A DNA stretch of 64,000 nucleotides from Edolisoma coerulescens (taxonomy: Eukaryota > Chordata > Aves > Passeriformes > Campephagidae), in assembly GCA_013397115.1 (NCBI GenBank), contig VWZW01004024.1, positions 851,669-915,668 on the forward strand, given 5' to 3'. The first letter of the stretch is position 1, and every line of letters begins with the position of its first letter. The notes below the pieces were generated by a model. It made no database searches, was not told the origin of the DNA, and was given only the letters and a program-made list of their open reading frames with translations. Position numbers and translations under genes: made by a program. Positions 36,106-49,389 of this stretch are shown here, piece by piece.

Positions 36106-36350
36106 CTGCTCGTACTTCTCCAGCTCCGTGTGGTAGATCTGTCGGATCTGGGAGAGTTTGGCTCTGTAGTCAGAGTGCTCCACCGAGTTGTCGGAGCCAG
36201 CTCCTCCAGATGCAGCAGCGGCGGCAGCAGCGGCGGCTGAGCCTCCTCCTTTTTCGGGGCCCGCCACCCCCTCGGCCAGGAGCATGTTGTCTAACCTCAT
36301 CAGCTGGGGGTCCGTGGGCTCCTCCTCCTGCGCCCCCCGGATGCTCAGCA
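36106..36350 (-). CDS. PBX1: PBX1 exon 3 (end of PBC-A, Ala linker, start of PBC-B)
   Basis: This 245-nt exon starts in phase: the first two bases complete Val89, then it reads LSIRGAQEEEPTDPQLMRLD and ends KYEQ (residues 90-170). The acceptor reads tctcctgcag and the donor is CAG|gtaaca. It carries the end of PBC-A, which takes part in MEIS/PREP binding and nuclear export. A linker follows with nine alanines coded by mixed GCN codons, flanked by Gly/Ser. The exon closes with the SDYRAKLSQIRQIYHTELEKYEQ-type start of PBC-B. The alanine count equals the human one I recall, so the tract has not drifted. It is the first exon after the very long intron 2 and lies 2.7 kb from exon 4. Confidence 0.98.
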
Positions 36351-37819
36351 CTGCAGGAGACACAAAGGGCAGAGGAAAGCCTGAGTCACACCCGGGGCTT
36401 AACTCAGGGAAGCTCATCCCAAGTTGGGCTGACCCCATCAGCAGTGGTTTTCTTCCTTCCCAACAGGTACCCCAACAGGCAGTCTGCATCCTGATGCTCC
36501 AAGTACTCATCACCAAGAGCAGCTACTTGGCTTCCAGAGGCAATCCATCTCCCTGCTCCTCTCCCTACCTCTTCCCCTCCTTCCCATAGGACAGAAGTAG
36601 GGCAGAACTGGCAGCAAGCTTACCACGGAGCTAACCCAGAAAGCCACACTTTCTGCTCAAACAAGCAGCAAACTCCTAGCAAAGAGCAACCAAGAAAACC
36701 AATAAATGTACCCATTCTTGCTGCCAGAAGCAATATGGACCATATCCCGACTCAAGCATGAGATGGGAAGTTGGAAGTCTCTAGCCCTGATCTCATCTTG
36801 CTCAGGGGTCCTCTCATGTCACCCAACATGTCATTTACATCAACCCCAGATGGCAGAGAAAGACGCACAGAGCCCAGGGCAACTGTGCCTTGGTTTCCAC
36901 ATCTTGAAATACGGACTATGGAGAGGGCTTGAAGTCCATGCTTTTAGCCATGCACTGGGAACACATGCAAAAAAATGTATGAAATAAATTTTTTTCTTGG
37001 AAAAATGCCTTTTCTTTAAAAAATCCAGTCGTTCCACTGATGTCTAAACCATGCCGAGAAAAGGAGCAACACTAAATTAATCCTCCCAGAGTGATTTTTC
37101 AAAAAGAGAATCTTCCTCCCATCTTTGTGCTCCCTGCCTAAATTACTGCTCCAAGCAGAAGTTCTCCTGTGAGGGCTTTCCTGGAAAAACAACATGGGAG
37201 CATCCCAACCGCTTGGGATGTCCCATGTCTGAAGAACCGAGGTGCCCTATGTGCTCCCCCCATGTCCCCCTCCATGGTCTGTGTTCAAACACGGAACAAT
37301 AACATGAGATTTCCACATGCACAGCTGCATAATAAATGACATAAATAAAATAAATCCTTGATGAGCGAATAAAAAAGGCATTTTCTAAGGGAAAACAATT
37401 GTATTTCCCCATCTCATTTGGCACAGGAGCTCTGAGCACACACACACCCCATGAGCACACACTCTTTGCACATCCAGAGCTGGGAAATGTCGTGTGGATT
37501 TTGACAAAGCCGGGCCTACTGACACCTGAGATGAACTTGACCCCCACCCCAATCCACGGCACAAACAAGAGCAAGTGATTATTCCAGTCATTTAAAATAA
37601 AAAAGCAGTGGAAGATGAGCTGGCAAAAAGAAATAAAATCAGAGCAGCTAGAAAACCCCAGCAACCACCAAGTATGGTCTTCCCCACTCTGCAATAAGTT
37701 AAAGACACAGCTATTATCAGTATAAAATTGAAGTAGAAAACCCTGTTGAGAGGTTTGGTTAAGACTAAAAAGAGCTTTTTAAAAAGCCTCAAAGCCTACT
37801 GAAATTACTATTTTCAGGA

Positions 37820-37900
37820 CATTTCATTCATTCATTTAATTTTATTTTATTCATGCATTTGGATAATTTATTCATTCATGCATTTATTGGCATTTTTGTG
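37820..37900. repeat. Degenerate (CATT)n / ATTTT block in intron 2
   Basis: CATTCATTCATTTAATTTTATTTTATTCATGCATTT-like tetranucleotide sequence, twice repeating TTCATGCATTTGG/ATTGG-type segments. No further structure. Confidence 0.7.
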
Positions 37901-38439
37901 ATTAAAATATGCACCATCAACAAAGGTGGGAAGGTGGGCAGAAAAAAGCCCAAGAACACTAAAACTGGAACTAATAATAAAAAATTCCACACTAAGGAGG
38001 ATCATTTCTATATGGAGGAATGAGGGCTGAGTGCCAAATTTGAAGCTGAGCCCTCAGGAGACAGGACCAGCATCTTTCCCCACCACAGGAGGCTTCCCAT
38101 GGCACCCAGCCACGATACATAGATCCAAGGGGAGAGGACAGATTTCATCAAGAAAATGGTTTGGGGTCTATGGTCCATAAACTGAAATATGAGGTAAAAG
38201 TAGCCAAATTCCTTAAAAAGAGAAGAGGAAAGCTGATAGGCTGCAGCAGGGAGAGAGACTTGCCATGAAAATAAAGATAATAAATTCTTATTCTTCCAGT
38301 ACAAAAAAAAAAAAAAATCAGTCAATTAAAGCACATCAAAAGCCCAAATACAAAAGGAAAGCAACACAGGTTAAAAATAAAAAAAATACTAAAAAACACC
38401 TCAAATAAACAAATCAAAAGCAGAGTTGCCAAAACATCT

Positions 38440-38590
38440 GGATTTCAAAAGGGAAATATTTTTAGATTAAAAATCTCAGGAATCATTGACCTGACAGGCA
38501 GGCACGAGTGATTAATTAGTTTATGTTTAGAGAGCTGCTTCCTGATGAAAAGTGCTGTATATTCCCAGGAGCTTTATTCCTGTGCCACAT
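38440..38590. promoter_or_regulatory. Candidate TALE/HOX composite element in intron 2
   Basis: A MEIS/PREP core TGACAG (38492-38497) is followed 11 bp later by TGATTAAT (38509-38516), a full PBX-HOX consensus site that continues into TAATTAG. Both are on the same strand. This is the layout of known HOX-PBX-MEIS enhancers. Confidence 0.4.
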
Positions 38591-40959
38591 GCACCGACCA
38601 GCACCCGCTGGGTGGGTGCGTTCCCAGCATCTGATGGAAGGAGGTGTCTCCTACTGTAGAGACCTGAACCCAGCCAGGGACTGCGCAGAGCCAGCCTGGG
38701 CTTGGCTGTGCACTCAGAGTAAGGCATGGGAGTAAATAAATGGAAAGGCCGATGTGTCTAAGCAGGACTGATGCTGCTTATTTATCCCTGAAAGACTGTG
38801 CTCAGCCGAGAAGAAGACAAAATGATTATTTCAAAGCTCCTTTTTTATCTTCCCAGTGCTGGACCCAGCTCCGATACTCCTCCTGCCAGCATGCCTGCGA
38901 TGCTGGGCTCCTTGGAAGCTCCGACCCTCCAAACTACCCCCTGTGATGGGATGAGGCTCTGCTGGCTGGGGGGTTTGGGATGAGCTGGAAGAGGCAGCAC
39001 CCAACCTGTAGTGCCTGGGCAGCCAATGGCAAAAGAACCCTGCTCTCCCACCAAATTAAAACAGAATAAATGAAGCAGAATGATCCTCAGTGGTCCAAGG
39101 GGCTACAGGCATGTAGGCACCCAGGCATCCCCAGGACCCCCCATTTGCTGCTCCTGATTAAAGAAAGGGGGGGAAAAAAGGAAGAAGAAAAAGTAAGATA
39201 GCGACTGGCAGCCGGGGGGGAGGAAAATTCCTGCAAGATTTTCTGTCCTTGGCTGCTTTCCTGCTGGCTCGGCAGCCTCTGGAGCCGGGGCGCTTGCCAC
39301 TAGATGGTGCTCAGCCCTCACCTTGGTCCCCTGCTGATCAAAATGCGGTTTTATATGTAAATATATACACACGCCAAAAAAAAAGGAAAAAAAAAAAAAA
39401 AGTTATATATATATAGATATGGATTCACTTGAAAAGCAAACCCAAGGCACATGCCCTGTCCCCGCTTGCAGCACCCGGCTGGTGATGGAGCAGACCCGAG
39501 GAGCGCAGCCGTCACAGGATCACCATCCCTGATGGCAGCAGCTGGGGGCCATGGAGCCACCAGCCTGCAGTCCAGTCACGGTCGCCAGCAGGGTCAGTCA
39601 CACAGACCCATTCCAGCAGCTGGAAAATGGCTCCCAGCTCACACACTTGCTCCTTCTCTCTCTTGAGGAAGAGATCACAGCCACAGGGGTCAGAGGACAT
39701 GGACACACCCCAGGCCTGGGCTGGCTCTGCGGTGTGGCTGCAGTGCAGGACATGGGAAGTGGTGGCAGTACTGACCTCAGAGAAGCAGGTGAGAAGACAA
39801 AGCCAAAACCAGCTCCTCAGCTCCTTGCCTGCCCTGTGATTCAGGGACACGGGATGGAAAGTGCCTTCAGCCACCAAAGCTTCCAGATGCTCAAAGATGC
39901 TTCCCGCCAACATCTCCAAGGAGCACCTGCAAAGCAGCCAGCTCCATGCTCACATGAGATGCGTAGCCAGCACCCCACATGTCCCCACACCTTGGCACCT
40001 GTGCCTGGTGTCCCCTCAGATCACGAAATCTGAGGTACAGCCAGGGTGGGGGGCACAGGGCCCTTGCCAGACACCTTTGGAACAGACACCACTCTAGGGA
40101 TGGCCTGGGGCTGTGAAGACTCCTAAAAAATCCACAACAGAGGGTACCAGACTCCTCTGGTACTCCATGCCATCATCCCCTACCTTATTTACTCCATTTT
40201 CCTGTGAGCGTTTTTCCAAAGGAATCTGAAAAGCATAGGAGCTGAGCACACAGTCATCTCTCTTCTCCAAGGCCATGCCAAAATACTTCCACTTCGCAAC
40301 TCTTTCCTCCAAACTAGAGGTGTGCAGGCAACACAGACTGAACTACATCACAGAGGCAATCAGACATGCTGGGGGTGATGGCAGAAGCTTAGCAGGAGAC
40401 CGTGGCTCAGCAGTGACAACAGCAAAGGACCTTCAAGCTCCATCCTTCTTCCAGAAAGGGCAATTTATCCTACCGTGGTCAGTGACCTCAGGCTAAGGAG
40501 ATGTGGGAAGCAGGGGGCTGTCCGAGCCAGACTACCAGCATGGGATATACCCCCTCACAAGAGGATACAGGGCGTGGTGGTAAGACAGGATGCCAACCCA
40601 GGTTGTGCCAACGAAGGAATGGGTCCCCCAGAGCCAGCGCGGCTCTTTCTCTGCTGACTTCAGCAGTCAAAAGCACGGTCCTGCGGGATTTCTGTGACTG
40701 ACTGGTTAAGATCCCCTCTGATGACATGAGCTGGCAGTTCCTCTGCAGCCCCACTTGCTGACACTACCAGCCAAGGGCTGGACCCAGTGGCTGGGCATTT
40801 AAACAAACCCACCCTACAAAGAAACGTGCTGGGTGGTTTTAATGAGTCCAGGAGAAGCGCTCGCTCTCCCGCCCGAGCTTGGCTGCTTCTGGATGGGTTT
40901 TTTCATGGTTGTTTCTGCCCATTCCCAACTTGCTGAATTGCCTTTCCAGGGGGACATTT

Positions 40960-41110
40960 TAGAGGAGAAGGAGATTTCAAGTAAATGATTACAACTTATT
41001 GAAAATAATGTGCTACTTAGCATCGGAGACAAGCATCCTGACAGGCAGAAATGGGAAGCAGTGCTGGAGCAGATGGGAATAATTACGTTGTGATTTTTAG
41101 AAGGGTTTTC
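40960..41110. promoter_or_regulatory. Candidate conserved block in intron 2
   Basis: AT-rich segment with AAATGATTACAAC, GAAAATAATG, a MEIS-type TGACAG (41039-41044) and GAATAATTACG. Weakly supported. Confidence 0.28.
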
Positions 41111-42121
41111 TTTCCTGCCTTCACTGTGCCTAAGATGTACTGGGAGGGGGGAACAACCCACCCAACAACGGAGTTTCAGGACAGGCGGACAGACAATTCC
41201 TCTGTCAGGCTTTGAGGGGGCCTCTGGTGTGACTTTCTCATGGAGAAACCAGAGATGTCCACCACTGGTGGAGCACTTCTGGCTGCTCTCTCTGTCCTCT
41301 CGCATGGCCTCAAGCGGGTGAGATGCCTCCTTCCCCACCAAGGCACTCATCTGCCCCAACAACACCCAACCCAGACACCAAGGTGTAGCTCAAATCCTTT
41401 CCTGGAACAGCGGCTGCCCGTGAGGGTGGTACCGACAAGACATGGCAGTTTCTCCCTGGGAACCCCAAAACTCCTGCACACACCCATGCAGCGCCCAGCC
41501 CGGCTTTGAAGCACACCTGGGACATCAGCTCTCTTCCAGCCTTTTGCGATTTAGGACTGGCAATATTTGCTTGGGGAGACCCAGCTTCAGGAGTCACGCA
41601 AGCTCACTGGAAAACGTTGTTTTCTTTGAACATATTTTTTTACAGCTCCAGGTCTTAACAACAGCCAGCAAACACAGGGACAGCTGCAATGCCAGCAAAT
41701 GCCCCTCCTAACAAAACCAGTAACTAACCACCTTATTTTAAACCTACCTCAATATTCCCTGGAGCCTGAGACTACATTTGTGAAGGCCGAGGATCAAAAG
41801 CACTGAGCTTGGGACAAGAATACTCCCATCTGCCTCATGTTTGAGGACAATTACACATTCAGGGACTGCATCTTCCTCATACTTGTATGTGTAGTTGCAA
41901 ACCAAGTCAGGAGAACTGCGTTTTGCTTCCTTGGCTGATCCATGATCAGCCATAGGCTTGAGCTGTTCTTCCCAAACTTTCTCTGTGCTGATAAGTCCCC
42001 AAACTACATGCATCTAACCTAAACTCTTGAGTTTTTCTCCTATCCTAGTGTATTTGCAGCCTACTTTCTTCTGAAACAGCAAATCCCCCCCACCAAGGAA
42101 AATCCAGTGTCTTGGATCTTA

Positions 42122-42312
42122 CCACAGAATCCTGGAATGGTTTAGATTGGAAGAGATCTTAAAGATATCTCACTCCAACCCCCTGCTATGGGCAGGGACA
42201 CCTTCCACTATCCACTACTGGCCCTGTCCAGCCCGGCCTTGAACACTTCCAGGGATGGGGCATCCACAGCTTCTCTGGGCAATCTGTGCCAGGGCCTCAC
42301 ACCCTCAGAACG
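42122..42312 (-). mobile_element. CR1 LINE 3' fragment in intron 2
   Basis: Plus-strand text gaatcctggaatggtttaga, then ggcagggacaccttccacta and gaacacttccagggatgggg, is the reverse complement of the CR1 3' end. About 190 bp, more diverged than the copy near 2.1 kb and inserted in the sense direction of PBX1. Confidence 0.9.
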
Positions 42313-43419
42313 CTCTCTTTAAACACAAAGTTGCCTTCAATATCCAATGCTCAGAAGAACTAAACTCTCAGAGCTTTGTGGAGGTTACTAAAGCACCCCT
42401 AGCTGGGTCTTCACACTGCCAGGTCTAAGGTCTACATGACACAACAGAAATGCCTTCTTGGCAAAGCACACAGTGTCCACCTTAAATGGGAATCACAGTC
42501 TTCATAACAAAGGTGGAGCACTTCTATGTCAAGCAATCACAGGAGTTTTAAACCTTGGTTGAATATATTCATCATGTTTACGTAAAGCCACTGAGAAAAT
42601 CAACATCAAAACGCAATTACCTATTTCCAACATAAACAGAAGCTAGAATTTCTAAATACACAGACACACGCCCTTCCAGGGAGCTGGAATTAAGAGAAGT
42701 TCATGTTTTTTTCTAACAATTGACATTAAAGTTCCCCTCCTCACTTCAACCTTTCCAAAACTTACAAATGGATGAACAGATTTTTGCTCAGATTTTCCAA
42801 AACAGGCTGCCATGAGATGAGGCATGGAAAAATTCAGCTGGCAAAACAGCTTTTTGTGCATCTACTTATTTACTTATTTCCCAGCAAAAGGAGGAACTCT
42901 GTGAAACCGATGGGCCATTTCTGCCACCAATTTTCACTGTCTAAAGCCATAAAATAAACCAAAAATCCCAGCAACAAATCAAGAGAGAGGCTTGTACCCA
43001 TAAGCACTGCAAAGCCACCCTGGATCATTGTAAATCCACCTCCTCCCCCAGCACAGGAGTGTCCTTCAGGGCTCTTTGGAAACAAAGCAGGGAGATGCTT
43101 TTAAAGGTGGAGAAACGTTCCTGTAGCCCATAAAACTGTGATAAGATACTCCCACAGAGACAGGAGCAACAAGTCACACCAGTTCAAAGTAATGGTCCAT
43201 GTAGCCCTAGAGGTCAGCTCCAGCCATGGCCAACGAGCCCAACTGGAGACCCAGCCAAGGCCATGAGCAACAACAGAAGCATCGGATGCTCAGGGCGGCA
43301 GCACTTCCCCCAGATTCCTCCTACCCACCACCAGTTTGGAAACCTGCATCATGATACAAATTCAGATCAAAAATGCTTCCTGAATCAAAAATGAAATCTC
43401 CTCCCACTTCATTTTATCC

Positions 43420-43423
<4 letters not shown>

Positions 43424-43451
<28 letters not shown>
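43424..43451. repeat. (CT)n microsatellite in intron 2
   Basis: About thirteen perfect CT dinucleotides on the plus strand (GA in the transcript). Confidence 0.95.
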
Positions 43452-43455
<4 letters not shown>

Positions 43456-46400
43456 GTTTAAATAAAAATTTGGGTCAATTTCAAACCAATTAAACTGTTT
43501 AAAAACATAACTTTGAAAATTACCAACTCCCCATCTTTCTGGGGTGGAAGTGTCCAAATTATTTGCTGACTCCAACACAAATGAAAAAAAAAAAAAAAAG
43601 GCTGCATTTCCCTCAAACCTTAACTTTGGGGTGTAGAAAGCAGGAGAAGGGAATTTATCACATGCCAAAAAGTTTCTCAGCTCCCAGCAGCAGCTCTCAA
43701 TCACTTCAGGAGGATGCAGCTTGGATGTGCCATGGAAGCTGCAGAAGAGAGACACTTATTTCATAGTGCTGGCAAAGAGTCTGCACCAGTTTTCTCCTAA
43801 CCCCATCCTAAATGCCAAATGAGGTGCCATAGTGAGCGAGGATCTGGCAGCAAAACAATCAAAAGATCTGGAAAATTATTACTAACATACTCTGTGGAAA
43901 AAATATCCCCCCAAAACCGGACAATGATCTAAAATAGCTGAAAAAATAGAGCACAATGTTGCTGTGATTACTGAAAACCAGATTCTCTGTGAAATGTGAC
44001 TCCATGGGGAAGCTGAATGAACACAGATGAGATCGTCTCTCCAGTCCTTCCTTATATCCTGCTCCTGCTGACCAGTTCAGCTCATGGCTGGTAACTGAGC
44101 CTGGTATGGAAACTTCTGACACTGGCCCCACACGCCCAGTTATTGCTATGGTCAACTGAAACACTGCAGTTCAAATTTAAATATTTTCTGTTTTCTTTTT
44201 ACAGTCTTGATGCCAAAATCCATGTTTCCTTGTGGATGCTTTGCTGCAGGCTGGTGGGCTTTGGCAGCAAGACTCCCAGCTGGAATTTTCAAAGCTGATA
44301 TTCGGGGACAGATAGCACCTCTTGCACCACACACAAATCATTAAGCAGAGTGTTTAGCAGCAGAAAGCAGGCTGGAAGTGCTTCCACACATTAAAGACAA
44401 GGCAACCAGAGCCTAACACCCCACCAGTGGACAAATCACCTCCTCCCTTCCCACTCACAGCAGCTTCAAGCCTGCCTCTGCCATGTCCCACAAAGCACAA
44501 AACCCTCACAACTCCACCTAATTAAGCACATCAGCTTCCCCCAGTAACACACTGCAAACAACCTATCACCCCAGCCAAACTCTGGGCTCAGAGAGCTCAA
44601 CACTGTCTTACTGACACACTCTGTCCTCGGAAGAGCACGGATGAATTTTGGCCACACACAAGCCCCTCCCCATCCCAGTGAGCACTTCACAAATCCCCAG
44701 GCTAGGCTCATGGTCTGGCCAGGAAGTAGGCTGATGCTGAGGAGCGATGCTGAAACTGGCTGGAGCAATCCCATCCTCTTATCTCAAAAAGCAGTTTTCC
44801 CTTTCCTAAACAGGGCAGGATTAGCAGGCTCCTTGAATCATAATCAATCCCTTATCTGCATGGGCAAACCCAGCACACCTCAAACTCTCCAGCTGCACTG
44901 ACCACATCATAAGGGAGAGATGGTGCACGGCACGCAGCCTCATCCACCCCACCACGGCCAGGACCAACCCCCAGTTGCTCAGAGCAGCAGTGGCAGGAGT
45001 TAAAGGAAAGTAGATTGAGATTCAGCACTGCTCTGCTGCTGGGCCAGATTTGAGCAGAAGATGTGACCCAGCGGACTGACCACAGGCTGGCCTGGCTCAG
45101 GGGTGCAGCATAAACTATGGAGGAAAGCTTCAGTCCCTCCAAGATAGCCCATGCTTCACCTTTTCCTGGTGGAGTTTGGGAGATGGACCCGAGTCCCCAC
45201 TGCAGCACCAAGAGAACAAATGATCACTGAGGGACAGAGTGAGCCATCGTCCTCTCTCCAGGAAATGAGGAGGACCTGGCGCTCCTCACGCCTGGAGCTG
45301 CATTCCAGCCTGGAGCACGGCCTGGACTTGGGGCTGCCTAAGCCCTGCAGGAACAAATCAGCAAACAAAGGACGGGATTGCTCCCAGGTCAGGTTCAGCC
45401 ACAAACCCCCTTCTCTGAACGGGGAGTTAGGCTGGGATCGGCTCAGTGCTTTGCATATGAATTCTCCTCACTGAAAAGAAATGGGTTCTTTGAATGAGCT
45501 GAATCTGTTAATGAGAAGCTGGGGCCTCCAGAGCTCCTCTGAGGACAAGGGTCCCACTTCAACTGCCCCAGGCCAAGCCCTGAAACCAGAGGACAAACAA
45601 AGAGAGGTTTTCCCCCAGAAGGAAGCTGCTTTTCCAGCCTGCTCCCCTCTCCAAAGGTCATCTCCCCTGGACACACTGTCTGCAAAAGGCTGCTCGATGA
45701 ACATAGGGGCTGGGGCATGACAGTCATAAATGAAAAGACTGGCAGAAGCCCAGGTTGAAAAGCTGCATTTCAGATTCCCTTCTCCTGCCATCCTTCAGAA
45801 AAGACGACCCATGAGACTCCATCCAAGGAAAGCTAGTGTGGGGCTCATCAGATGGCAATGTGCCACTCAAATCTCAGGTTTGCTAAATACTCTGAAGGTA
45901 CCTGCTGCCCTTACACTTCCGAGAGTGCTGCCACTCTGCCGCCAAGTTGATGGCCTTGCCGTGGGCCAGATTCAGGATTTTGTGCAATATAGGAGAGATT
46001 TTCCAGATCTTGGAGCAAAGCCATTGCAGGGAACACGCTCTTCCTCCCCTTCTCTCTCCCAAAGTGGGCAGCACAGAACCACAACAGACATCTTTAGAAA
46101 AGATCTTCTGTCCTTTCTGGGGACAGAAAGGGAACTGCTCCCACTGCGGAGCGCCCTGTGACCACGTCCTGCCCCTCCACTGCCAAGGGACCTCCCCACC
46201 TCCCACTTACAGGCATGCTCTCTGCCCAGAACCACCTTCCCATTTCCAGCAGCAACCTTCTGATGCATCCGAAGAGCTGAGCGTGGCTCTTGTCACTCTT
46301 CTGCTCACTTGAAGGCAGCCTGATTCTCCAGTGCTCAAAGAAGGTGGCTGCAGGAGCAGTATATCTTCTATTTTTTGGTGCATGAAAACAAGAGGGAAAC

Positions 46401-47002
46401 AAAGGAGAAGGGAGAAGCAACTATTAAGCAAGGATTCTCCACCCAGGGTAAAACTTCAGGGATGGGTTTTGCAGTAGGAAACCTACTGCCCTGGCCAAGG
46501 GGAGATGGCAACCATTGCTGAGTATGAGTGGATCAGAAGTGCTACCATGGGTCATAGCTTCCTCTTAGGTTCAGCCATGGTCCAGGGTCTCTGCCTCGCG
46601 GAGACTGGACACTGCTGACCCCTGACAGACAGGGTCTCCTGTTCCAGAAGCATTAAAAACCATCCCTCCACACTTGCACCTCTTCTCAGCCATGGCAGCA
46701 GGCAATTCAAAGCCTTCTCCAGGGGACAGGTCAAGTGCAAAGCACAAGAAGCAACCACAAGCACAGGTATCAGAAATCACACCTCAACTCCTGCTGCATC
46801 CACTTAAACGCAACATATTCACCACTGGACAATTTCAGGCACCTACTTTCAGTGTTACAGGTGACACCAAGATGACAGGACCAGACCCAGCCTCCCTGGA
46901 GCCTCTGTGCATGTCACCGCTGTGTGGTTTTTGAAGTACCACAACTCTCCAGAACTGCATGTTCCTTTTAACTCCTTGCAGACTTCCCTTACATACAAGG
47001 TT

Positions 47003-47155
47003 AGTGGTGGAGTCACCATCCCTGGAGGTATTTAGAAGACAGGTACATGCGGCTCTTAGGGGCTGCGTTTAGCGGTGGAGTTGGCAGTGCTGGGTTAACA
47101 GATGGACTCGATGACCTTAAAGGTCTTTTCCAACCTAAATGATTCTGTGATTCTG
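47003..47155 (+). mobile_element. CR1 LINE 3' fragment in intron 2, opposite orientation
   Basis: The plus strand reads gtggagtcaccatccctgga, then ctcgatgaccttaaaggtct and ends gattctgtgattct, the CR1 3' terminus. About 150 bp, 5'-truncated, antisense to PBX1. It represents a different CR1 subfamily end from the two minus-strand copies. Confidence 0.92.
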
Positions 47156-48039
47156 GGTCTTTCTCTCCATGCCATACACAGATCCCACCAAAACCTACCT
47201 GAATGCTCCTTTGCCATTTACTTGGTTTCCAAGCTTGCCCCACCCACAACACCACAGAGAAGTGAGGTTTGCCCAAGCCTAGACACTCCACCAAGTTCCC
47301 ATGGATAAGATGCTATCCTGAATCCAACTCTGCTGTGGTCCAATGATGGCAGCAAACAAAGGAGCACATTTTTTGCATGATGCCCAGTCCCTCGCGCTCA
47401 CCGCACCGACCTGCTGAGCCTGGCGTCAAACCCGGTCCTTGAGCGCGCCAGACAAAGCCCGACTCTTTGAAAGGCAACAGCCAGTTAGCAGCGTTTTAAG
47501 GCCAGAAAACAGCTCTGAACGTTCAGTTCCTTCTCTAAATAGAGGCCCCTTCTGTAAATGATCTGTTTGGACAGGAGGGAGAGTGCTGCAAGTCCAAGCA
47601 TTTGTGAAATAGGATCAGCTGCCTTCGCTCCCGCTCCATTCAAAACATGTAGGAGGAAGAAAGAAACCCAAAACTGGCAAGGCAAGACAGGAGGAGAGAG
47701 CCCCCACGTCCGCACTGCTGGCAGGATGCAAGACCCCAGAAAAAATGGGGGGAAAAAAAAAAAAATCAATTAGTGACATTTCTGTTTCAAGGCGCCTGTG
47801 TGTGTTTAATTATATTCCATGCAAAAGGCTGTTGACGCAGATTTCCGTGCTGTAGGGCGGTGGTGTAACGGGATCCAGCTCTGCCTTCCACCTCGGACAA
47901 CCCCGCTCAGGGCTTCACCAGCGAGCTCACCCATTCCCATGGTCACAGGGAGCTCACACCCAGCCCCACAGGCCAGACAGACAGACACACAGCTCCCCTT
48001 GCTCCTGCGAGAGAGCCCCTGCCAGAACCAGCGAGGAGA

Positions 48040-48310
48040 TTAAAAAGGGAGCAAAAAAAAAAAATCTTTGCCCAACTCCGGCTGTGTCCCAGATCAAAGA
48101 TCATCTCCAGCGAGGCCATCTGGTCCTTGTAAATGTAAAACCAAATTGAAAGCCCTGCCCTCACCTCCTCTGGCTCCCTCGGCAATATTGCTTTTACCGG
48201 CCAGGATGGCCAAGGAACTCGCAAAAGGCATCTGTATGTAATAGAGAGCCCCCGTGCAGCTGGGCTGGAGGCTTCCAACCCCTCATTTTGTTAATCACCA
48301 AGCAGAGGTA
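48040..48310. promoter_or_regulatory. Candidate conserved block in intron 2
   Basis: Unique sequence with AGATCAAAGATCATC, GGCAATATTGC (inverted core), GTATGTAATAGAG and TTTTGTTAATCACC. ATCAAAG resembles a TCF/LEF site. Composition is unlike the flanking GC-rich stretches. Confidence 0.3.
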
Positions 48311-48819
48311 AATGTTTTCTTTGGATCTCTAGGGGCCCTTTTATTCCTAGGGCCTTTGGGAAGGGTCCATGGCAGTAACCCTGCGATGGAGGAAGGCTGC
48401 TCTGCATCCCCATTGCTTCTCCGTGGCTGCAGAACAGGTTGCTGACCCTGTCAACAGGGACACACTGGGAGGGAAGACAACCCCACCACCCCAGCAGTGT
48501 CCCCACCACCACAGAAGCCACGCACAACCTTTCTTCCTCAGCCTAAGCAGGCTTCTCCTACCACCACTCCTGGCCTGGGATGCAAAGGGGGATGCAGAGC
48601 TCAGTAAATAAACAGCTAGAAAGAGGACTGAACTAAGCAATTCCAGAAAGTGGACATCTGAGCCAAAAATTCCTTGTGAAAAACCCCACCACTGCCAACC
48701 CAAATACTCCAAGCTTGACTTGAAAGGCAAGCGGGATCTGCTATCGAGAGAAGAAAGCTACACCGGAGACGTCGCAGGCAAAGAAGAGGCAGCTTGAGGA
48801 ATTCTTACCCATCAAGCTT

Positions 48820-49200
48820 TATTGTGTTATTCCAACTAAGCACAGACAAAAAGACAAATCTCAGCTCCCTACTTTCATTTATAATTGAACCCAGTCCAGA
48901 AGGATGGAGCAAGTACCATCTGTAATGCAGAGTGCATTAGCAGCCGGCAGAATGAAATATTCAAATTACTGTAGGCTACCTTGCATTTCAATGACAGGGT
49001 TACAAAAACCTGACTTGTAAGTGGAGATTGGACTGGAAGAACAGAAAGTTTGTTTCTCTGGTGCATGAATTAACCTAACAAAATGTTACTTTCAGGGAAA
49101 AAAAAAACATTTGCATGGGTAATTCTACAGCATATCCCAACAGGCAAATGAGAAAAAAAAAGTATTACTCCATTTAGCTATCCTAATTGATACATTGTCC
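48820..49200. promoter_or_regulatory. Strong candidate conserved block in intron 2
   Basis: Nearly 400 bp of unique AT-rich sequence with ATTTATAATTG, GTGCATTAGC, TGACAG (48992-48997), GCATGAATTAACC, TTTGCATGGGTAATTC and a PBX-HOX-type TGATACAT (49188-49195). Motif density is among the highest in the window. Confidence 0.45.
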
Positions 49201-49389
49201 AGGGAGATGAAAAAACTCCTGGAAAAAAGGGAAAGGCTTTTCCTTTCGGCTGAAGACACTGAATACATAGACATAGGTGTACACAGCACTCACCAGCACA
49301 TACAGGTCCCGTACACAGGGATGAGGGAAGGCAGGAATGTGTATCCCTGGGCTGTGCCAGTGGAATACCTGCACGGGCTGCAGCCTTTT

